A DNA stretch of 64,000 nt from Candidatus Thorarchaeota archaeon (GTDB lineage: Archaea > Asgardarchaeota > Thorarchaeia > Thorarchaeales > Thorarchaeaceae). The translations under genes and the position numbers were made by a program. Positions within the stretch are counted from its first letter, which is position 1. The number at the start of each line of letters is the position of its first letter. The notes beneath the pieces were generated by a model. That model had not been told where the DNA came from. It worked only from the letters and a program-made list of their open reading frames with translations, and searched no databases. The DNA lies in assembly GCA_011365025.1 (NCBI GenBank), contig RDOF01000001.1:210283-274282 (forward strand), in the 5' to 3' direction. Shown here one piece after another: positions 23,001 through 32,614 of the stretch.

Positions 23001-23221
23001 CCAGTTGTGAGGTATGTGGCAGGCCAGTGATGGAAACAGACAGGTTCTGTGCATACCACCAAGAAGCCTTTGAAGCTCTCTCGAAGACATATGAAGAATG
23101 GGACAGAGCGTATGGCGGTATGGAATGGTATGAATATCTTAGCCAGGTTGTAGAGGCCGAAGGTACTGGTAGATGGGTCATTGAGGTGGCAGAGATTCTC
23201 AAAGAAGAACGTGCGTCTTGA
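22997..23221 (+). CDS. Small Cys/His protein coupled to topA
   Basis: 74 residues from ATG 22997, overlapping the topA stop in ATGA. The N-terminus CEVCGRPVMETDRFCAYHQE is a CxxC...CxxH zinc site, followed by an acidic helical part rich in Tyr and Trp (YEEWDRAYGGMEWYEYL). No family recognised. Tight coupling suggests a link to topoisomerase or general DNA handling, which is inference. Its last 23 bases overlap the end of the opposing gene at 23199. Confidence 0.7.
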   Translation: MTSCEVCGRPVMETDRFCAYHQEAFEALSKTYEEWDRAYGGMEWYEYLSQVVEAEGTGRWVIEVAEILKEERAS

Positions 23222-23543
23222 GCGCCGTTAGGAGCTCAAGCATGTAGGCTTGATCTATATTGGCCACAGAGGCAACCATCATACACGTTTGCCCCACCCA
23301 AGACGATACACGTTCCGCGATTGTTCGGATGTGCGTTGCATCTATTCCAGCAGAGAGAAAGCTAGTAGAAGTTGGTTCGGCCCTACTGTGGCTAGGAGGA
23401 ATAGCAATCGCTGTCAGGCCTAGTCGAAACTTCTCGGAATCGGAGAGAAGAAAGAGCTGTCCGTTCTCAAATGCCATGACACGAACCATCACATTACCTC
23501 GCGAGGTGTTTAGCTCGAACTGCCTAATGTCTGAGAATTCCAT
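23199..23543 (-). CDS. Hypothetical protein resembling PAC3/PAC4 proteasome chaperones
   Basis: 114 residues from the ATG giving MEFSDIRQFELN; the frame is open to 23594. The predicted beta-beta-helix pattern, with MAFENGQLFLLSDSEKFRLG, then LTAIAIPPSHSRAEPTSTSF, then an Ala/Val-rich strand (TCMMVASVANID) and a final helix, resembles from memory the small eukaryotic proteasome assembly chaperones PSMG3/PSMG4. It matches no other family I know. The similarity is weak. It is convergent with the topA pair and divergent from the XPD gene. Confidence 0.4.
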   Translation of the reverse strand: MEFSDIRQFELNTSRGNVMVRVMAFENGQLFLLSDSEKFRLGLTAIAIPPSHSRAEPTSTSFLSAGIDATHIRTIAERVSSWVGQTCMMVASVANIDQAYMLELLTALKTHVLL

Positions 23544-23658
23544 GATACTTCCCGTGAAAGGAAAAATGCGTGGACAATAAATTCTTGCCGACACACTCCA
23601 GCTGGGACCAGAGCAACAGCGTTATCAGGCAACCACCAATCCGGTTTGTGAGGGACTC

Positions 23659-25587
23659 ATGATTTCGAAACCAAGCTGCACTGACTTCTTTCCATACCCT
23701 GAACCACGGAAAGGTCAAGGTGAGATGATGGCAAAGATTGAGGAAGCAGTGAGAGCTGGGACGAACATCTGCGCAGAGGCGCCCAACGGCTTTGGAAAAA
23801 CATGTGCAACCCTTTCAGGAGTTCTTCCATGGGTGAAGGAGAAAAAGGGAAAGGTTCTCTATTGTGCACGTACCCATAGACAGCTCGACCGTGTAGTGGA
23901 AGAAATGGGGGCCATTTTGGACAAGGTAGATGTCAGTGGCATATCCTTTCGTGGAAGGCGCCACATGTGTGTTAATCAATTCGTCTTGGAAAATGCAGAC
24001 TTGGTGGCACCAATAAGCGAAGTCTGTGGACATCTAAAGACAAGTGGACGATGTGTATTCTATGAGAACCTGAAACAGGCTGGCTCTCCAAGCGATCTTC
24101 TAGATGAGATGCCTGGAAAAGTTCTTACTGCACTTGATATTGTCGAAACTGCAAAGGCGAGATCACTTTGTCCATATGAATTGGCTAAGAAACTTGCAAA
24201 AGTTGTAGACGTTGTTGCACTGTCATACTTGTATGTCTTCGACCCCTGGATTCTCGAGGCATTCCTTCCTGAGCTTGAAACCCCAATGGCAAAGATAGTG
24301 CTGGTTCAGGACGAAGCACATAATGTTCCGTCCACAGCTTTGGACTCTGCCAGTGACTCTCTAGCAGTGGGCTCAGTCAGACAAGCCATGCGAGAAGCAA
24401 CAACATACAACGATACGCCTTCCAAGGATTTCTGTAGAGGACTGGCAAAGAGCATTCTTGAGCAGGCATCAGGCCTTGGGGCAAATGATGAGATAGTTGT
24501 GGATCCCGGGTCAATCTATGATTATGCATTTCATCTCTCTGGTTTGGACGAACATCTGAATATTCTTGCACATATGAAGGACTTAGGATACAAGATTAAG
24601 CGAGGGCTTCTAAAGGCTGGCAAATTTCCACGGTCGTCAATCTATCGCGTGGCTGATTTTATGCTCAGATGGATGGAATTGGTGGACCAAACAGACTACG
24701 CATTCTTTCTGGCATCAAGTGTGAAAACTGGCGAGAGCAGAAGAATATCTCTAGATTTAGTAGCGCTCGACCCAACTGCAGTCACTAGCCCCATTCTTAG
24801 GCTAACTCATAGCTCTGTCGCTGTTTCTGGCACAATCTCCCCATTAGATGCATATTCGGAGATGCTTGGCTTTGGTCAGGAAGCGATTAGGCAGGCATTC
24901 AGCAATCCTTTCTCCGCACAGAATAGACTTTGCTTCATAGTTGAAGGTTTGGACACCTCCTACTCGGCCAGAACAGATAGTATGTTTCAGAGAATGGTCA
25001 ACCATTGTGTTGCTGTGGCTCATTCGACTCCGGGCAATACTGGCATCTTTGCAACTAGTTATGGCGTTGCAAAGCAATTACTGGATGCAGGTCTGGAAAG
25101 CCGACTTAAAATGAAGTTGTTCGAAGAAAAGCCAAATATGAAGGGGTCCGAGAATGACAGATTGGTGGAGGACTTCAAGAGAATGGGGACGAGAGGGGGA
25201 GCGGTTCTTCTAGGCGTTCAGGGTGGTCGAAATTCGGAGGGTGGTGATTTTCCAGGGCCGTCGATGGAAAGCGCCGTTGTTGTAGGAGTGCCATATGCTA
25301 GACCAACTCCAAGAAGTGATGCACTAATCAAATACTATGACTATCGGTTCAATCAGAAAGGAAGGGACTATGCCTATGTGCTTCCTGCTATGACCAGAGC
25401 AATACAAGCTGCAGGAAGACCGGTGAGGAAACTGGATGATAAAGGAGTCATAGTGTTGTTGGACCAACGTTTTGCAACGCCTTACCTTCGCAGGTTCATA
25501 CCTTCTTGGATTGATGAGATTGTTCAAGTAGTGCCAGATAATCCTGATATGATTGCACAGCATGTCGAGGCATTCTTCTCTAGCTAA
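23659..25587 (+). CDS. XPD/Rad3-family iron-sulfur DNA helicase
   Basis: 642 residues. Superfamily 2, 5'-3' helicase. Walker A is APNGFGKT (41-48) and the DEAH box is QDEAHNV (217-223). Four cysteines (104, 123, 132, 171) between them form the 4Fe-4S cluster domain. Later motifs are VAVSGTISPLDAYSEMLGFG, LLGVQGGRNSEGGDF and RAIQAAGRPVRKLDD. XPD unwinds DNA in repair and is part of TFIIH in eukaryotes. The start ATG follows GTGAGGGACTC. It converges, with a 4-bp overlap, on a RuvC-like gene. Confidence 0.93.
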   Translation: MISKPSCTDFFPYPEPRKGQGEMMAKIEEAVRAGTNICAEAPNGFGKTCATLSGVLPWVKEKKGKVLYCARTHRQLDRVVEEMGAILDKVDVSGISFRGRRHMCVNQFVLENADLVAPISEVCGHLKTSGRCVFYENLKQAGSPSDLLDEMPGKVLTALDIVETAKARSLCPYELAKKLAKVVDVVALSYLYVFDPWILEAFLPELETPMAKIVLVQDEAHNVPSTALDSASDSLAVGSVRQAMREATTYNDTPSKDFCRGLAKSILEQASGLGANDEIVVDPGSIYDYAFHLSGLDEHLNILAHMKDLGYKIKRGLLKAGKFPRSSIYRVADFMLRWMELVDQTDYAFFLASSVKTGESRRISLDLVALDPTAVTSPILRLTHSSVAVSGTISPLDAYSEMLGFGQEAIRQAFSNPFSAQNRLCFIVEGLDTSYSARTDSMFQRMVNHCVAVAHSTPGNTGIFATSYGVAKQLLDAGLESRLKMKLFEEKPNMKGSENDRLVEDFKRMGTRGGAVLLGVQGGRNSEGGDFPGPSMESAVVVGVPYARPTPRSDALIKYYDYRFNQKGRDYAYVLPAMTRAIQAAGRPVRKLDDKGVIVLLDQRFATPYLRRFIPSWIDEIVQVVPDNPDMIAQHVEAFFSS

Positions 25588-26345
25588 TTGGAATCGAATA
25601 AAAGGCGGTCAATTGAGAGCTCTCCGGAAAGAATTTCATATGCCTCTGAAGTCGAAAGAGTCCTTCTTCCGTTAGTAAGCCTCTTTGCAAAGTGCTTCAA
25701 TGATTTGACATAGCCTGCCTTCAAATCGAGATGCAGGTCGGCAGCTAATAAGGGACGTCCACTTCGCAATGCGATTAGAACCGCAGAGGATTTGTCAGAT
25801 TCGCCCGCAAGAGTTGTGTGATGTTCATCAACGAGTTCAACAGGTAATGAATTGCCTTCATCAATGATTGCCCTAAGGTATAACACTGAATAGAGACGGG
25901 AGCCAGTACCAACCCGGATTGTCAATTCTGAATTGTAGTGATTGAGAATATACTCGCTCCAAAGGAGAGTATTACGAGCAGTATCACGAGGCGACTGCAT
26001 GGTTCTTGTATGAATTGGATTACCATTTGCCAGTAGAGCAAGACCGTATTGCATACCTGGGTCAACACCAACCACGAACTCGAAAGGAGGCATTATCCCA
26101 AGCAGTTTTAGCATAATTGCAATAGTGGTGGATTGAGGCTCAAAATCGGTTTCCAAAATTATTGCACGATCATCTAGGTGCACTCCCTCATCAGTTGTTG
26201 TGACTATAACTCTGGATGAATGGGTCCTGTAATCATCAGGCCTGCAAATAGCGAAACTAAGCCCCAATTCCTTCACAAGCTCCACAATGAGATATATGAC
26301 CTTTGGATTGCGTGTGCAGATTGCCACGTCATATCTAACCATCAT
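25584..26345 (-). CDS. RuvC/RNase H-fold protein, possible nuclease
   Basis: 253 residues. After an N-terminal ~85-residue alpha/beta domain comes FEFVVGVDPGMQYGLALLAN, the first strand and catalytic Asp (Asp95) of the RuvC branch of RNase H folds. Further acidic positions fall where the fold expects them: PVELVDEHHTT (Glu170, Asp173, Glu174) and ESDKSSAVLIALRSGRPLL (Asp184). It may cut branched DNA or act on RNA. The gene lies between xpd and radB, with ~25-37 bp to the oppositely oriented radB, supporting a DNA-repair role. Confidence 0.65.
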   Translation of the reverse strand: MMVRYDVAICTRNPKVIYLIVELVKELGLSFAICRPDDYRTHSSRVIVTTTDEGVHLDDRAIILETDFEPQSTTIAIMLKLLGIMPPFEFVVGVDPGMQYGLALLANGNPIHTRTMQSPRDTARNTLLWSEYILNHYNSELTIRVGTGSRLYSVLYLRAIIDEGNSLPVELVDEHHTTLAGESDKSSAVLIALRSGRPLLAADLHLDLKAGYVKSLKHFAKRLTNGRRTLSTSEAYEILSGELSIDRLLFDSN

Positions 26346-26370
26346 TGTGCTCCTGAGTTAGGCTTATCAC

Positions 26371-27105
26371 TTGCCAAATGTCATGTTGAGAGTGGTGAAG
26401 AGCGATTTGATTCTTCCGTCGGGCGTTTCTCTGCTGGACCGGCTGTTCGGTGGGGGTCTTTCTACCGGGCAGCTTACTCATATCTACGGGGAAGCTGCTT
26501 CGGGAAAAACCACAGTTGCCCTGCAATTCGTGAGTTCTGCTTGTCGAATAGGAGTCGGCACTGTTTACATTAACACCGAATCAGCATCGCCAGTTGAGCG
26601 ACTAGAGCAAATATCAGGCAGGTCATACAATGAATTGAGAGAGAACTTTCAACTTCTTGTTCCAAAGGACTTTCAAGAACAGGCAGCTTTAGTTGATGAC
26701 ATTGAGTTGTATGCAAAGGAAGGGAGCAGGCTTGTCGTTGTTGATACCCTTACAAGATTGTATCGAGCAATGCTTGACGATCAAAAGACCAACTACTCAA
26801 ACCATCGCGAATTGAATCGCCAAACGGGAATGCTGAAAGGACTAGCTAGACAGAAGGACATGGCAGTTGTTGTTCTCAATCAAGTTCGGTCTAGAATAGA
26901 CGGAATAGTGGATATTGAACCAGTGGCCGAGAACATCCTTGATTATTGGGCAGATTATGTGGTACGAGTGAAGATTGGAAGAGCAACAGGAGAGAGAATC
27001 TTGTATAGAACGAAGCCCGAGGGAGACCCGAGTAAGTGTGTTCTTCATATGGGGGAGAGTGGTTTGGTACCTGAATATGCACGGAAGGGAAACAGTGAAA
27101 TGTGA
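26371..27105 (+). CDS. radB: DNA repair protein RadB (RecA/Rad51 paralog)
   Basis: 244 residues from TTG 26371, or 240 from ATG 26383. It has a RecA-type core without the N-terminal HhH domain: LDRLFGGGLSTGQLTHIYGE, Walker A GEAASGKTT (40-48), Walker B LVVVDTLTRLY and KDMAVVVLNQVRSRIDG. RadB modulates RadA recombination in archaea. It is divergent from the RuvC-like gene and is followed after 32 bp by carS. Confidence 0.92.
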   Translation: MPNVMLRVVKSDLILPSGVSLLDRLFGGGLSTGQLTHIYGEAASGKTTVALQFVSSACRIGVGTVYINTESASPVERLEQISGRSYNELRENFQLLVPKDFQEQAALVDDIELYAKEGSRLVVVDTLTRLYRAMLDDQKTNYSNHRELNRQTGMLKGLARQKDMAVVVLNQVRSRIDGIVDIEPVAENILDYWADYVVRVKIGRATGERILYRTKPEGDPSKCVLHMGESGLVPEYARKGNSEM

Positions 27106-27137
27106 CACTATCTGGAGCATGAAGTGGAGCAGCGCCC

Positions 27138-27698
27138 ATGTATGAAGCACTAGCCATGTTGGAACTAGCAGTCTGGCTCGGATTGCCCGCTTGGATTGCC
27201 AATGCAACACCAGTAATCTTTGGAGGTGGGCGGCCAATTGACGGTGGAAGGATTTTCCGCGATGGAAGAAGATTACTGGGTGATGGGAAGACAATTCGTG
27301 GTTTTATTGCAGGCATGTTTTTCGGGATTTTAACTGGCTTAGGTCAGAGTTTAGCGGCTCCCCATTTATCCCCCTTGCTAGCCCTGTTTGTTGAAGTCAC
27401 TTCGGAGATGCAGTACGTTCTATTCATGACTGTTCCTTCTGCACTTCTTCTTTCCTTGGGAGCTTTGATGGGGGACTTAATTGGATCTTTCTTGAAAAGA
27501 CGAGTCAATCTTGAAAGTGGTGCCCCTTCACCGATGCTTGACCAGCTTGGCTTCATCATTATGGGCCTTCTGTTTGCATACCCCATTCTCCAACCGCAGC
27601 CAATTTTTGTTGCAATCCTGATTTTTGTCACTTTGGCAATTCACTGGGTCAGTAATGCACTTGGTTACTTACTTGGTCTAAAGAAGAATCCTTGGTGA
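27138..27698 (+). CDS. carS: CDP-archaeol synthase CarS
   Basis: 186 residues, about five membrane helices. It activates the unsaturated archaeal diether phospholipid with CTP. Diagnostic segments are GGGRPIDGGRIFRDGRRLLG, DGKTIRGFIAG and SGAPSPMLDQLGFIIMGLL with the metal-binding Asp. It belongs with G1P dehydrogenase (52721) and the mevalonate operon (45047) in archaeal lipid synthesis, though they are not adjacent. It is probably co-transcribed with radB. Confidence 0.93.
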   Translation: MYEALAMLELAVWLGLPAWIANATPVIFGGGRPIDGGRIFRDGRRLLGDGKTIRGFIAGMFFGILTGLGQSLAAPHLSPLLALFVEVTSEMQYVLFMTVPSALLLSLGALMGDLIGSFLKRRVNLESGAPSPMLDQLGFIIMGLLFAYPILQPQPIFVAILIFVTLAIHWVSNALGYLLGLKKNPW

Positions 27699-27740
27699 CT
27701 GAGATTGCCCAATTTGGACTGAAGGCGATTTCCGCCAATG

Positions 27741-27748
27741 TTTTAAAG
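27741..27748 (+). promoter_or_regulatory. TATA box of the CBS-domain gene
   Basis: TTTTAAAG in the 164-bp gap after carS, about 125 bp before the CBS-protein start. Transcription would begin near 27770, leaving a ~100-nt leader that contains several short GC-rich inverted repeats (GCCC/GGGC). Confidence 0.4.
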
Positions 27749-27874
27749 GTAAAGCCCAAAGGTTCGTATGGGCCCAATGCCATTTATCTGACTCATGAGA
27801 GAACCCACTTGGGCTCTGATTTAGGGCTAAATGCTCAACAAAATCATTTCTAAAAAGCTGGAGTGATACAAACA

Positions 27875-28729
27875 ATGAAGGTTAGCGAATGTATGCAATC
27901 TGATGTTGTACGCATATCAGTGCCCGGGACCAGAGACGACGTGCTACAGCTAATGGCCGAGAAACAGATCAATGGTATTCCAGTTGTGAAGAAAGGAACC
28001 AAAACACTTGTTGGAATGGTCACTAGGAGTGATCTTCTCAAAAAGGCTGATGAAACGCAGCTAGCAATGCTCATGGTCAGAGATCCAGTTTCTGTCACTC
28101 CAAGGACTCATATCAAGACAGCAATTAAAACGATAATAGAAAAGGGATTCAGACGTCTTCCGGTTGTTGAGAATGACGAGCTTGTGGGCCTTGTATCAGT
28201 TCCTGACATATTGGGAGCAGTGCTTGAAAACAACGAGAAATACCAAGAGAAATCCATCAAAGAATTCATTCGAAGAGAAATCATAGCGATCTGGGAGGAA
28301 ACGCCTCTGCCACTGGCCTATATGATAATGGAAATGGCTCACAAGAATGCGCTGGTAGTTCTCAATCAGGTTGGTGGAGTGACAGGAATGATCACAGTCA
28401 GTGATTTCATTCGCCTTTCTGAAGTGGAAGTCGAGGACAATATCTCGAAGACCTACAGCGGGACAGAAACTACGGTTGAGTGGAGCTGGGACTCGAAGGA
28501 CTTCCTAGTTGTGACCAAGAAGCTACTTCGCCTTCCAAACACTCCGGTGAGAGATAAGATGACTAAGAACCTGATTAGTGTGAGTGAGGTCACAACCATT
28601 CCTGAATGTGTTAGAATCTTTAGAAAGAACGAGATTGACCAAGCGCCCGTACTTTCTGCTACTGGCAGTTTTATTGGGATGATTGAGGACATTGACCTCA
28701 TGAAACTGGCCGCTTTGGAATATGAGTAG
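27875..28729 (+). CDS. CBS-domain protein with four CBS motifs
   Basis: 284 residues from ATG 27875; GTG 27863 is in frame. It consists only of CBS repeats: VSECMQSDVVRISVPGTRDD, then LMVRDPVSVTPRTHIKTAIK, a degenerate third unit, and MTKNLISVSEVTTIPECVRI at the end. The FRRLPVVENDELVGLVSVPD-type strands are standard. CBS pairs bind adenosyl ligands such as AMP or ATP and regulate partner proteins; the partner here is unknown. It converges on the polD large-subunit gene. Confidence 0.85.
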   Translation: MKVSECMQSDVVRISVPGTRDDVLQLMAEKQINGIPVVKKGTKTLVGMVTRSDLLKKADETQLAMLMVRDPVSVTPRTHIKTAIKTIIEKGFRRLPVVENDELVGLVSVPDILGAVLENNEKYQEKSIKEFIRREIIAIWEETPLPLAYMIMEMAHKNALVVLNQVGGVTGMITVSDFIRLSEVEVEDNISKTYSGTETTVEWSWDSKDFLVVTKKLLRLPNTPVRDKMTKNLISVSEVTTIPECVRIFRKNEIDQAPVLSATGSFIGMIEDIDLMKLAALEYE

Positions 28730-28742
28730 CATTTGACACCAA

Positions 28743-31700
28743 TTAGATATTGTCGAATGCAGTCTGTTCCGAAACAAACATCGAGTCCAGAGAAGCATTA
28801 ATGAGTTTGAGACGCTGTTTCAAGTACTCGCTCAAGTCATGGTCAGATATCATCTTTTCAGCAACGGCTAGATACTTCGAGATGTTTCTCTCACTGACCG
28901 TGAGAGCTAAACTCTCTCCACAAATTGACCCCCTCGAATCTTTTCTAGTACAAGTACCTGACAACGGAATTCTTCTGTAGACACTATGACATTTCCTACA
29001 CTGAACCTTCTGGGTTGAGTAAGCTCTTAGGTTGCCTCTGATATCTCTGATAAAATGGTGAGAGAGAACGCGTTCAGCAACATCTTGTGCGTCGACAGCA
29101 TCCAGAAGGCTTGCCAGTTCCAATTGAGCCTCTAGTTTCTCAGCCATTGTGCCAAGAAGTTTGTATTTTGAATTTCTGGGCCCCGCGTCAATCACTGATG
29201 TATCATGAGTGAAACTGAGCCCTTCATATTGGGCAGCACTTCCTAATCGGGATGAAATTATATCAACTAGACCCTCTGCAGCACTGGGATGCTTTGCTTC
29301 TGCTACCATCTGATAGAATTCGGCGGGGTATCGGCTGCAAACCTCGATATTGTGACTCTCATCATCAACTTCCTCAGGATTGAGAATTACAGAGAGCACA
29401 AGAGGCGCATCCATGAATCTGCCGCGGCCCGCTGGTAGATATTCCTTTGAGAAATTGATTAGAGCATCAAGAACTAGGATTATTGCGTCTTCGTCCCCAT
29501 CACAGTTCCTGCGTTTCGCGGCATGCCAGTAGGGATGGGCATAGCAAACACTTGCATTTGTAAAGCCAACAATTCTACCGATTATACCGGCGGATGTGTG
29601 TGGAGCTAGTCCAACAATGAGCTGCCCGACCACATCATCAAGGGACTTGAAGTTGTAATATCGCTCTAAGCCGTATATCTTCTCAAGACAATCATCAACG
29701 AACCGTCCAACTCGGACGAGGTAATCGCCTCCGTTCTCAGGTACAATGATGTCTTGGACTTTCAGCTCCAGTATTTGATTCTCGGATACAAGGGGTTCGC
29801 CCTTGTAATCAACAAGATAACCCATTTCGCGGAGCTTTGCTACTGATACGCCGACTTCATAGGGCTTGAAGTGAGTCAGTGGCGCATCGGTCACATCAAA
29901 GCGGGCGGTCCCATCACGGTAGCAGTAGACATCATGCTTGGCACGAAGAATTCCTTTCCCTAGGTATTCAGGTATTTTGAGTTTGTTAGTCAGTCCCAGA
30001 ACCGCCCTCACATTATAGGCGTGAGGCTCATCAACTTCCTCCTTTGCCTCCTCAAGAAGCGAACGAATATCGACATTGATCTTCCTCGTAGAGCGAACGA
30101 GGTTGGGATCGTGTTTGTGTGGGCATTGCTCGCTCGAATCGTCTACAGGGAGACCACATCCTTCCTGAGAGCACCACTTTTGGACTTCTGTGTGGGCTCC
30201 GCAGCTTGGACATCTTGATTTGTAGGTGTTCATGCCACAATTGGGACAACTTCGGTTCACAAGCTCCAACGTAGTGTCCTTCCTGTCCATGAATACAAGC
30301 TCTACATCTTGTTCATCGACATAGGACTCCTCATTTTCTTCTCCTTCATTATCTTCTTCTTCATTTCTGTCATCTTTGAAGTAGGATTCCAAAAGCACTT
30401 GGTCTGAATTCTGTTCGGAACTTCTGGCAATTTTCTCCATATTTCTTTCAGTTGCCATTTTACGTCCAACTGGGAAGAGCACTTGCACAGGAGGCCGCAT
30501 CTTACGTTCTTCTGCTTTCTCGGGTCTACCCATTCGGGCACCAATCGCAAATCCCAGCTTGTCCCGGAGAATGACCTCTGAGCAGTCATTAAGAGCCACG
30601 AGGGAGTTCTCAGCCCCTGTTGGAAAGGACTCCTTGGTTCCAAGTTGCGCCATAATTGTATCTGCACAATCGGTTAGAATGATGCTCCCCCTTTTGCCTG
30701 TGATCTCGTGAGGAATACCAAGTTGCTCCAATATCTTCTTGAATCTCTTGTTTTGAGGGAGGTTTAGACGGTTTCCTTCTGGCGATTGTATAATCCTCTT
30801 CTTGCTGAGTATCCACTTGCGCAAATCCCGAATCTCAGTAATAGAGCCAGCAAGCCATCTGTACAGATAGCGCGGGTGAAGCGGTATGTTAAGTTTCACT
30901 GACAGATGGAGTGCCTGTTTTGAGGTGGGCACATGGGAAAGGGGTAGTTCAATAAACCGCTCAACGTCAGCAGGAGAGAGTCCTGAGCTTGAAAGATAAC
31001 GCTTTATTTGACTAGGACTTAGGTCATTCCAAGCCTTCTCAAGATCATGAGACCACCACTCCTCACAGTAACCTGATGGAACAAGCGGGTGGTTATTCTC
31101 AAGGAACTCACCAAGTGCAACGAGAATGTCGCCAAGGTAAATTATTCTGGAAACATCATTCTGAATACTTCTTGCCTCATCGTCTGTTCGAATTTGCCTG
31201 ACTGAGCCATCTTTCAACAGAACAATTGGCCCTTCAATACTATCAACTGGAGCGACTATTGATCCCTTTCCGGGACGCTCTGTTCTAATATGTGTGCCAG
31301 TCGCTAGGAATTCCCGCGCAAGGAACATAGTGGCGGGATGAACACCTACTCCTGCAAGACCTGTATTGCGAGACCGTCCATACCTGAGCCTAAATCCATG
31401 ACGATTTGATGGATGGGAGAATACAGGTCGGCCACCAATAACATCGGCAAGATAGTCCTTCTTGGGTGCGAGCTTCTTGTCGACTGACTCCTCTTCCTTG
31501 GATGACGCAGCTTTCGATGTTCGCGCCGCTAAATCCTCCAGCCAATCCCAATCAGGAATATTCATCCTCTTGACAATCTTCAGCAGCTTTGCAGCTCGAC
31601 CTACAACGCCATCGTTCAGTACGAGAACCATGCCTCCACGAACACGGTTGTCCTCCACTCTTGGCAAGTCACGACTTCCAGATACCTCGAATTGCTCCGT

Positions 31701-32468
31701 GGGGTCACCAGTGAGCATTATGGGCAGTCTTGCGGCCGCAGTCCTGACCATATCAGGGTAGATGGGGTATTGCAGATTGGCAAATCGTCCATAAAGCTCG
31801 ACTTCCTCCAGAGATCGCTCGATTTCCTCTTCAGTGGAAACGAAGGCTGGCAAACCAAGAACTTGACGTACGTAGTCAGCTACCAGTACAGTCATTGCTG
31901 TTTCAGTGCCGCCCGCGGCACGAATTGGACCAGCCAAGTAGATGGCAAGATATCGACTATTCCCTGAACCTCTGATTTTCACACTTGCAATGCCTTCGAT
32001 GGGAGCTGCGGTGATGCTCTCAGTGAGAATGGCTAGTGCAACACGAACAGCTTTGTCAGCCACGGCTTCGGCAATTCTAATTGCCTCCGTAATTTCCCGG
32101 TCAAGAACCGAAGTCGAATCGGCCGATTTAAGAATCCTCAGAGCTGAAGCAACCTCTTCCTTGCGGTCTCCAAGCTCACCAAGAGCAATTTCCTTGGCCA
32201 CAGCGAAGGCCACATCTTCTCGAGACTTCTCACCATGCGACAACTCTCTGATTCGCTTTGCGACACCTACGGGACCACCTAGGGTGACTTCCACTCGTGC
32301 TGCTACATCATGTGCAGGTGGAATTTCAACATCAGTTACGGGATCGAATCCTTTTGCCCGCGCAGACCAAGCTAGTTCATAAACTCTCTCAATTTCCCTA
32401 TTGAGGCTTTCAAAGTAAAGAGCGTAGTTTATGCTGTGTGCTGGAAGGTTGTGTTCGGATTCTGTCAC
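28743..32468 (-). CDS. polC: DNA polymerase D large subunit DP2
   Basis: 1241 residues. Catalytic subunit of the archaeal replicative D-family polymerase. Family blocks are visible throughout: YLAIYLAGPIRAAGGTETAM, RLRYGRSRNTGLAGVGVHPA, the catalytic NCDGDEDAIILVLDALINFS with its metal-binding Asp residues, and zinc sites CPNCGMNTYKSRCPSCG and CRKCHSVYRRIPLSGTC. There is no intein. The N-terminal start is preceded on the minus strand by ACATAAAAG. The small subunit DP1 is not in the window. Confidence 0.95.
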   Translation of the reverse strand: MTESEHNLPAHSINYALYFESLNREIERVYELAWSARAKGFDPVTDVEIPPAHDVAARVEVTLGGPVGVAKRIRELSHGEKSREDVAFAVAKEIALGELGDRKEEVASALRILKSADSTSVLDREITEAIRIAEAVADKAVRVALAILTESITAAPIEGIASVKIRGSGNSRYLAIYLAGPIRAAGGTETAMTVLVADYVRQVLGLPAFVSTEEEIERSLEEVELYGRFANLQYPIYPDMVRTAAARLPIMLTGDPTEQFEVSGSRDLPRVEDNRVRGGMVLVLNDGVVGRAAKLLKIVKRMNIPDWDWLEDLAARTSKAASSKEEESVDKKLAPKKDYLADVIGGRPVFSHPSNRHGFRLRYGRSRNTGLAGVGVHPATMFLAREFLATGTHIRTERPGKGSIVAPVDSIEGPIVLLKDGSVRQIRTDDEARSIQNDVSRIIYLGDILVALGEFLENNHPLVPSGYCEEWWSHDLEKAWNDLSPSQIKRYLSSSGLSPADVERFIELPLSHVPTSKQALHLSVKLNIPLHPRYLYRWLAGSITEIRDLRKWILSKKRIIQSPEGNRLNLPQNKRFKKILEQLGIPHEITGKRGSIILTDCADTIMAQLGTKESFPTGAENSLVALNDCSEVILRDKLGFAIGARMGRPEKAEERKMRPPVQVLFPVGRKMATERNMEKIARSSEQNSDQVLLESYFKDDRNEEEDNEGEENEESYVDEQDVELVFMDRKDTTLELVNRSCPNCGMNTYKSRCPSCGAHTEVQKWCSQEGCGLPVDDSSEQCPHKHDPNLVRSTRKINVDIRSLLEEAKEEVDEPHAYNVRAVLGLTNKLKIPEYLGKGILRAKHDVYCYRDGTARFDVTDAPLTHFKPYEVGVSVAKLREMGYLVDYKGEPLVSENQILELKVQDIIVPENGGDYLVRVGRFVDDCLEKIYGLERYYNFKSLDDVVGQLIVGLAPHTSAGIIGRIVGFTNASVCYAHPYWHAAKRRNCDGDEDAIILVLDALINFSKEYLPAGRGRFMDAPLVLSVILNPEEVDDESHNIEVCSRYPAEFYQMVAEAKHPSAAEGLVDIISSRLGSAAQYEGLSFTHDTSVIDAGPRNSKYKLLGTMAEKLEAQLELASLLDAVDAQDVAERVLSHHFIRDIRGNLRAYSTQKVQCRKCHSVYRRIPLSGTCTRKDSRGSICGESLALTVSERNISKYLAVAEKMISDHDLSEYLKQRLKLINASLDSMFVSEQTAFDNI

Positions 32469-32500
32469 AGTGTATCAATCAGGTCTTGACGGTTTCTGTC

Positions 32501-32508
32501 TTTTATGT
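32501..32508 (-). promoter_or_regulatory. TATA-like box of the polD large-subunit gene
   Basis: On the minus strand it reads ACATAAAA about 33-40 bp before the start at 32468. It is divergent from the RPA promoter at 32615. Confidence 0.4.
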
Positions 32509-32614
32509 TTCGGCCCGGGCCTGGAAAGCTGGTCAGTCTTTACGTGGACTTTAACAATGCGCGTCAGTATGGTATCCTAGACGTGTGTAATAGCTCGGAA
32601 TTATTGAGCAGTGA

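Noticed and set aside
31942..32382. Long open frame antisense to the PolD large subunit
   Set aside because: Arg/Ser/Ala-rich shadow of a strongly supported gene on the other strand; no start context.
28743..32468. Possible intein in PolD large subunit
   Set aside because: Length 1241 fits an uninterrupted protein and no splicing-domain motifs were seen; the same holds for aIF5B, TopA and Lhr.
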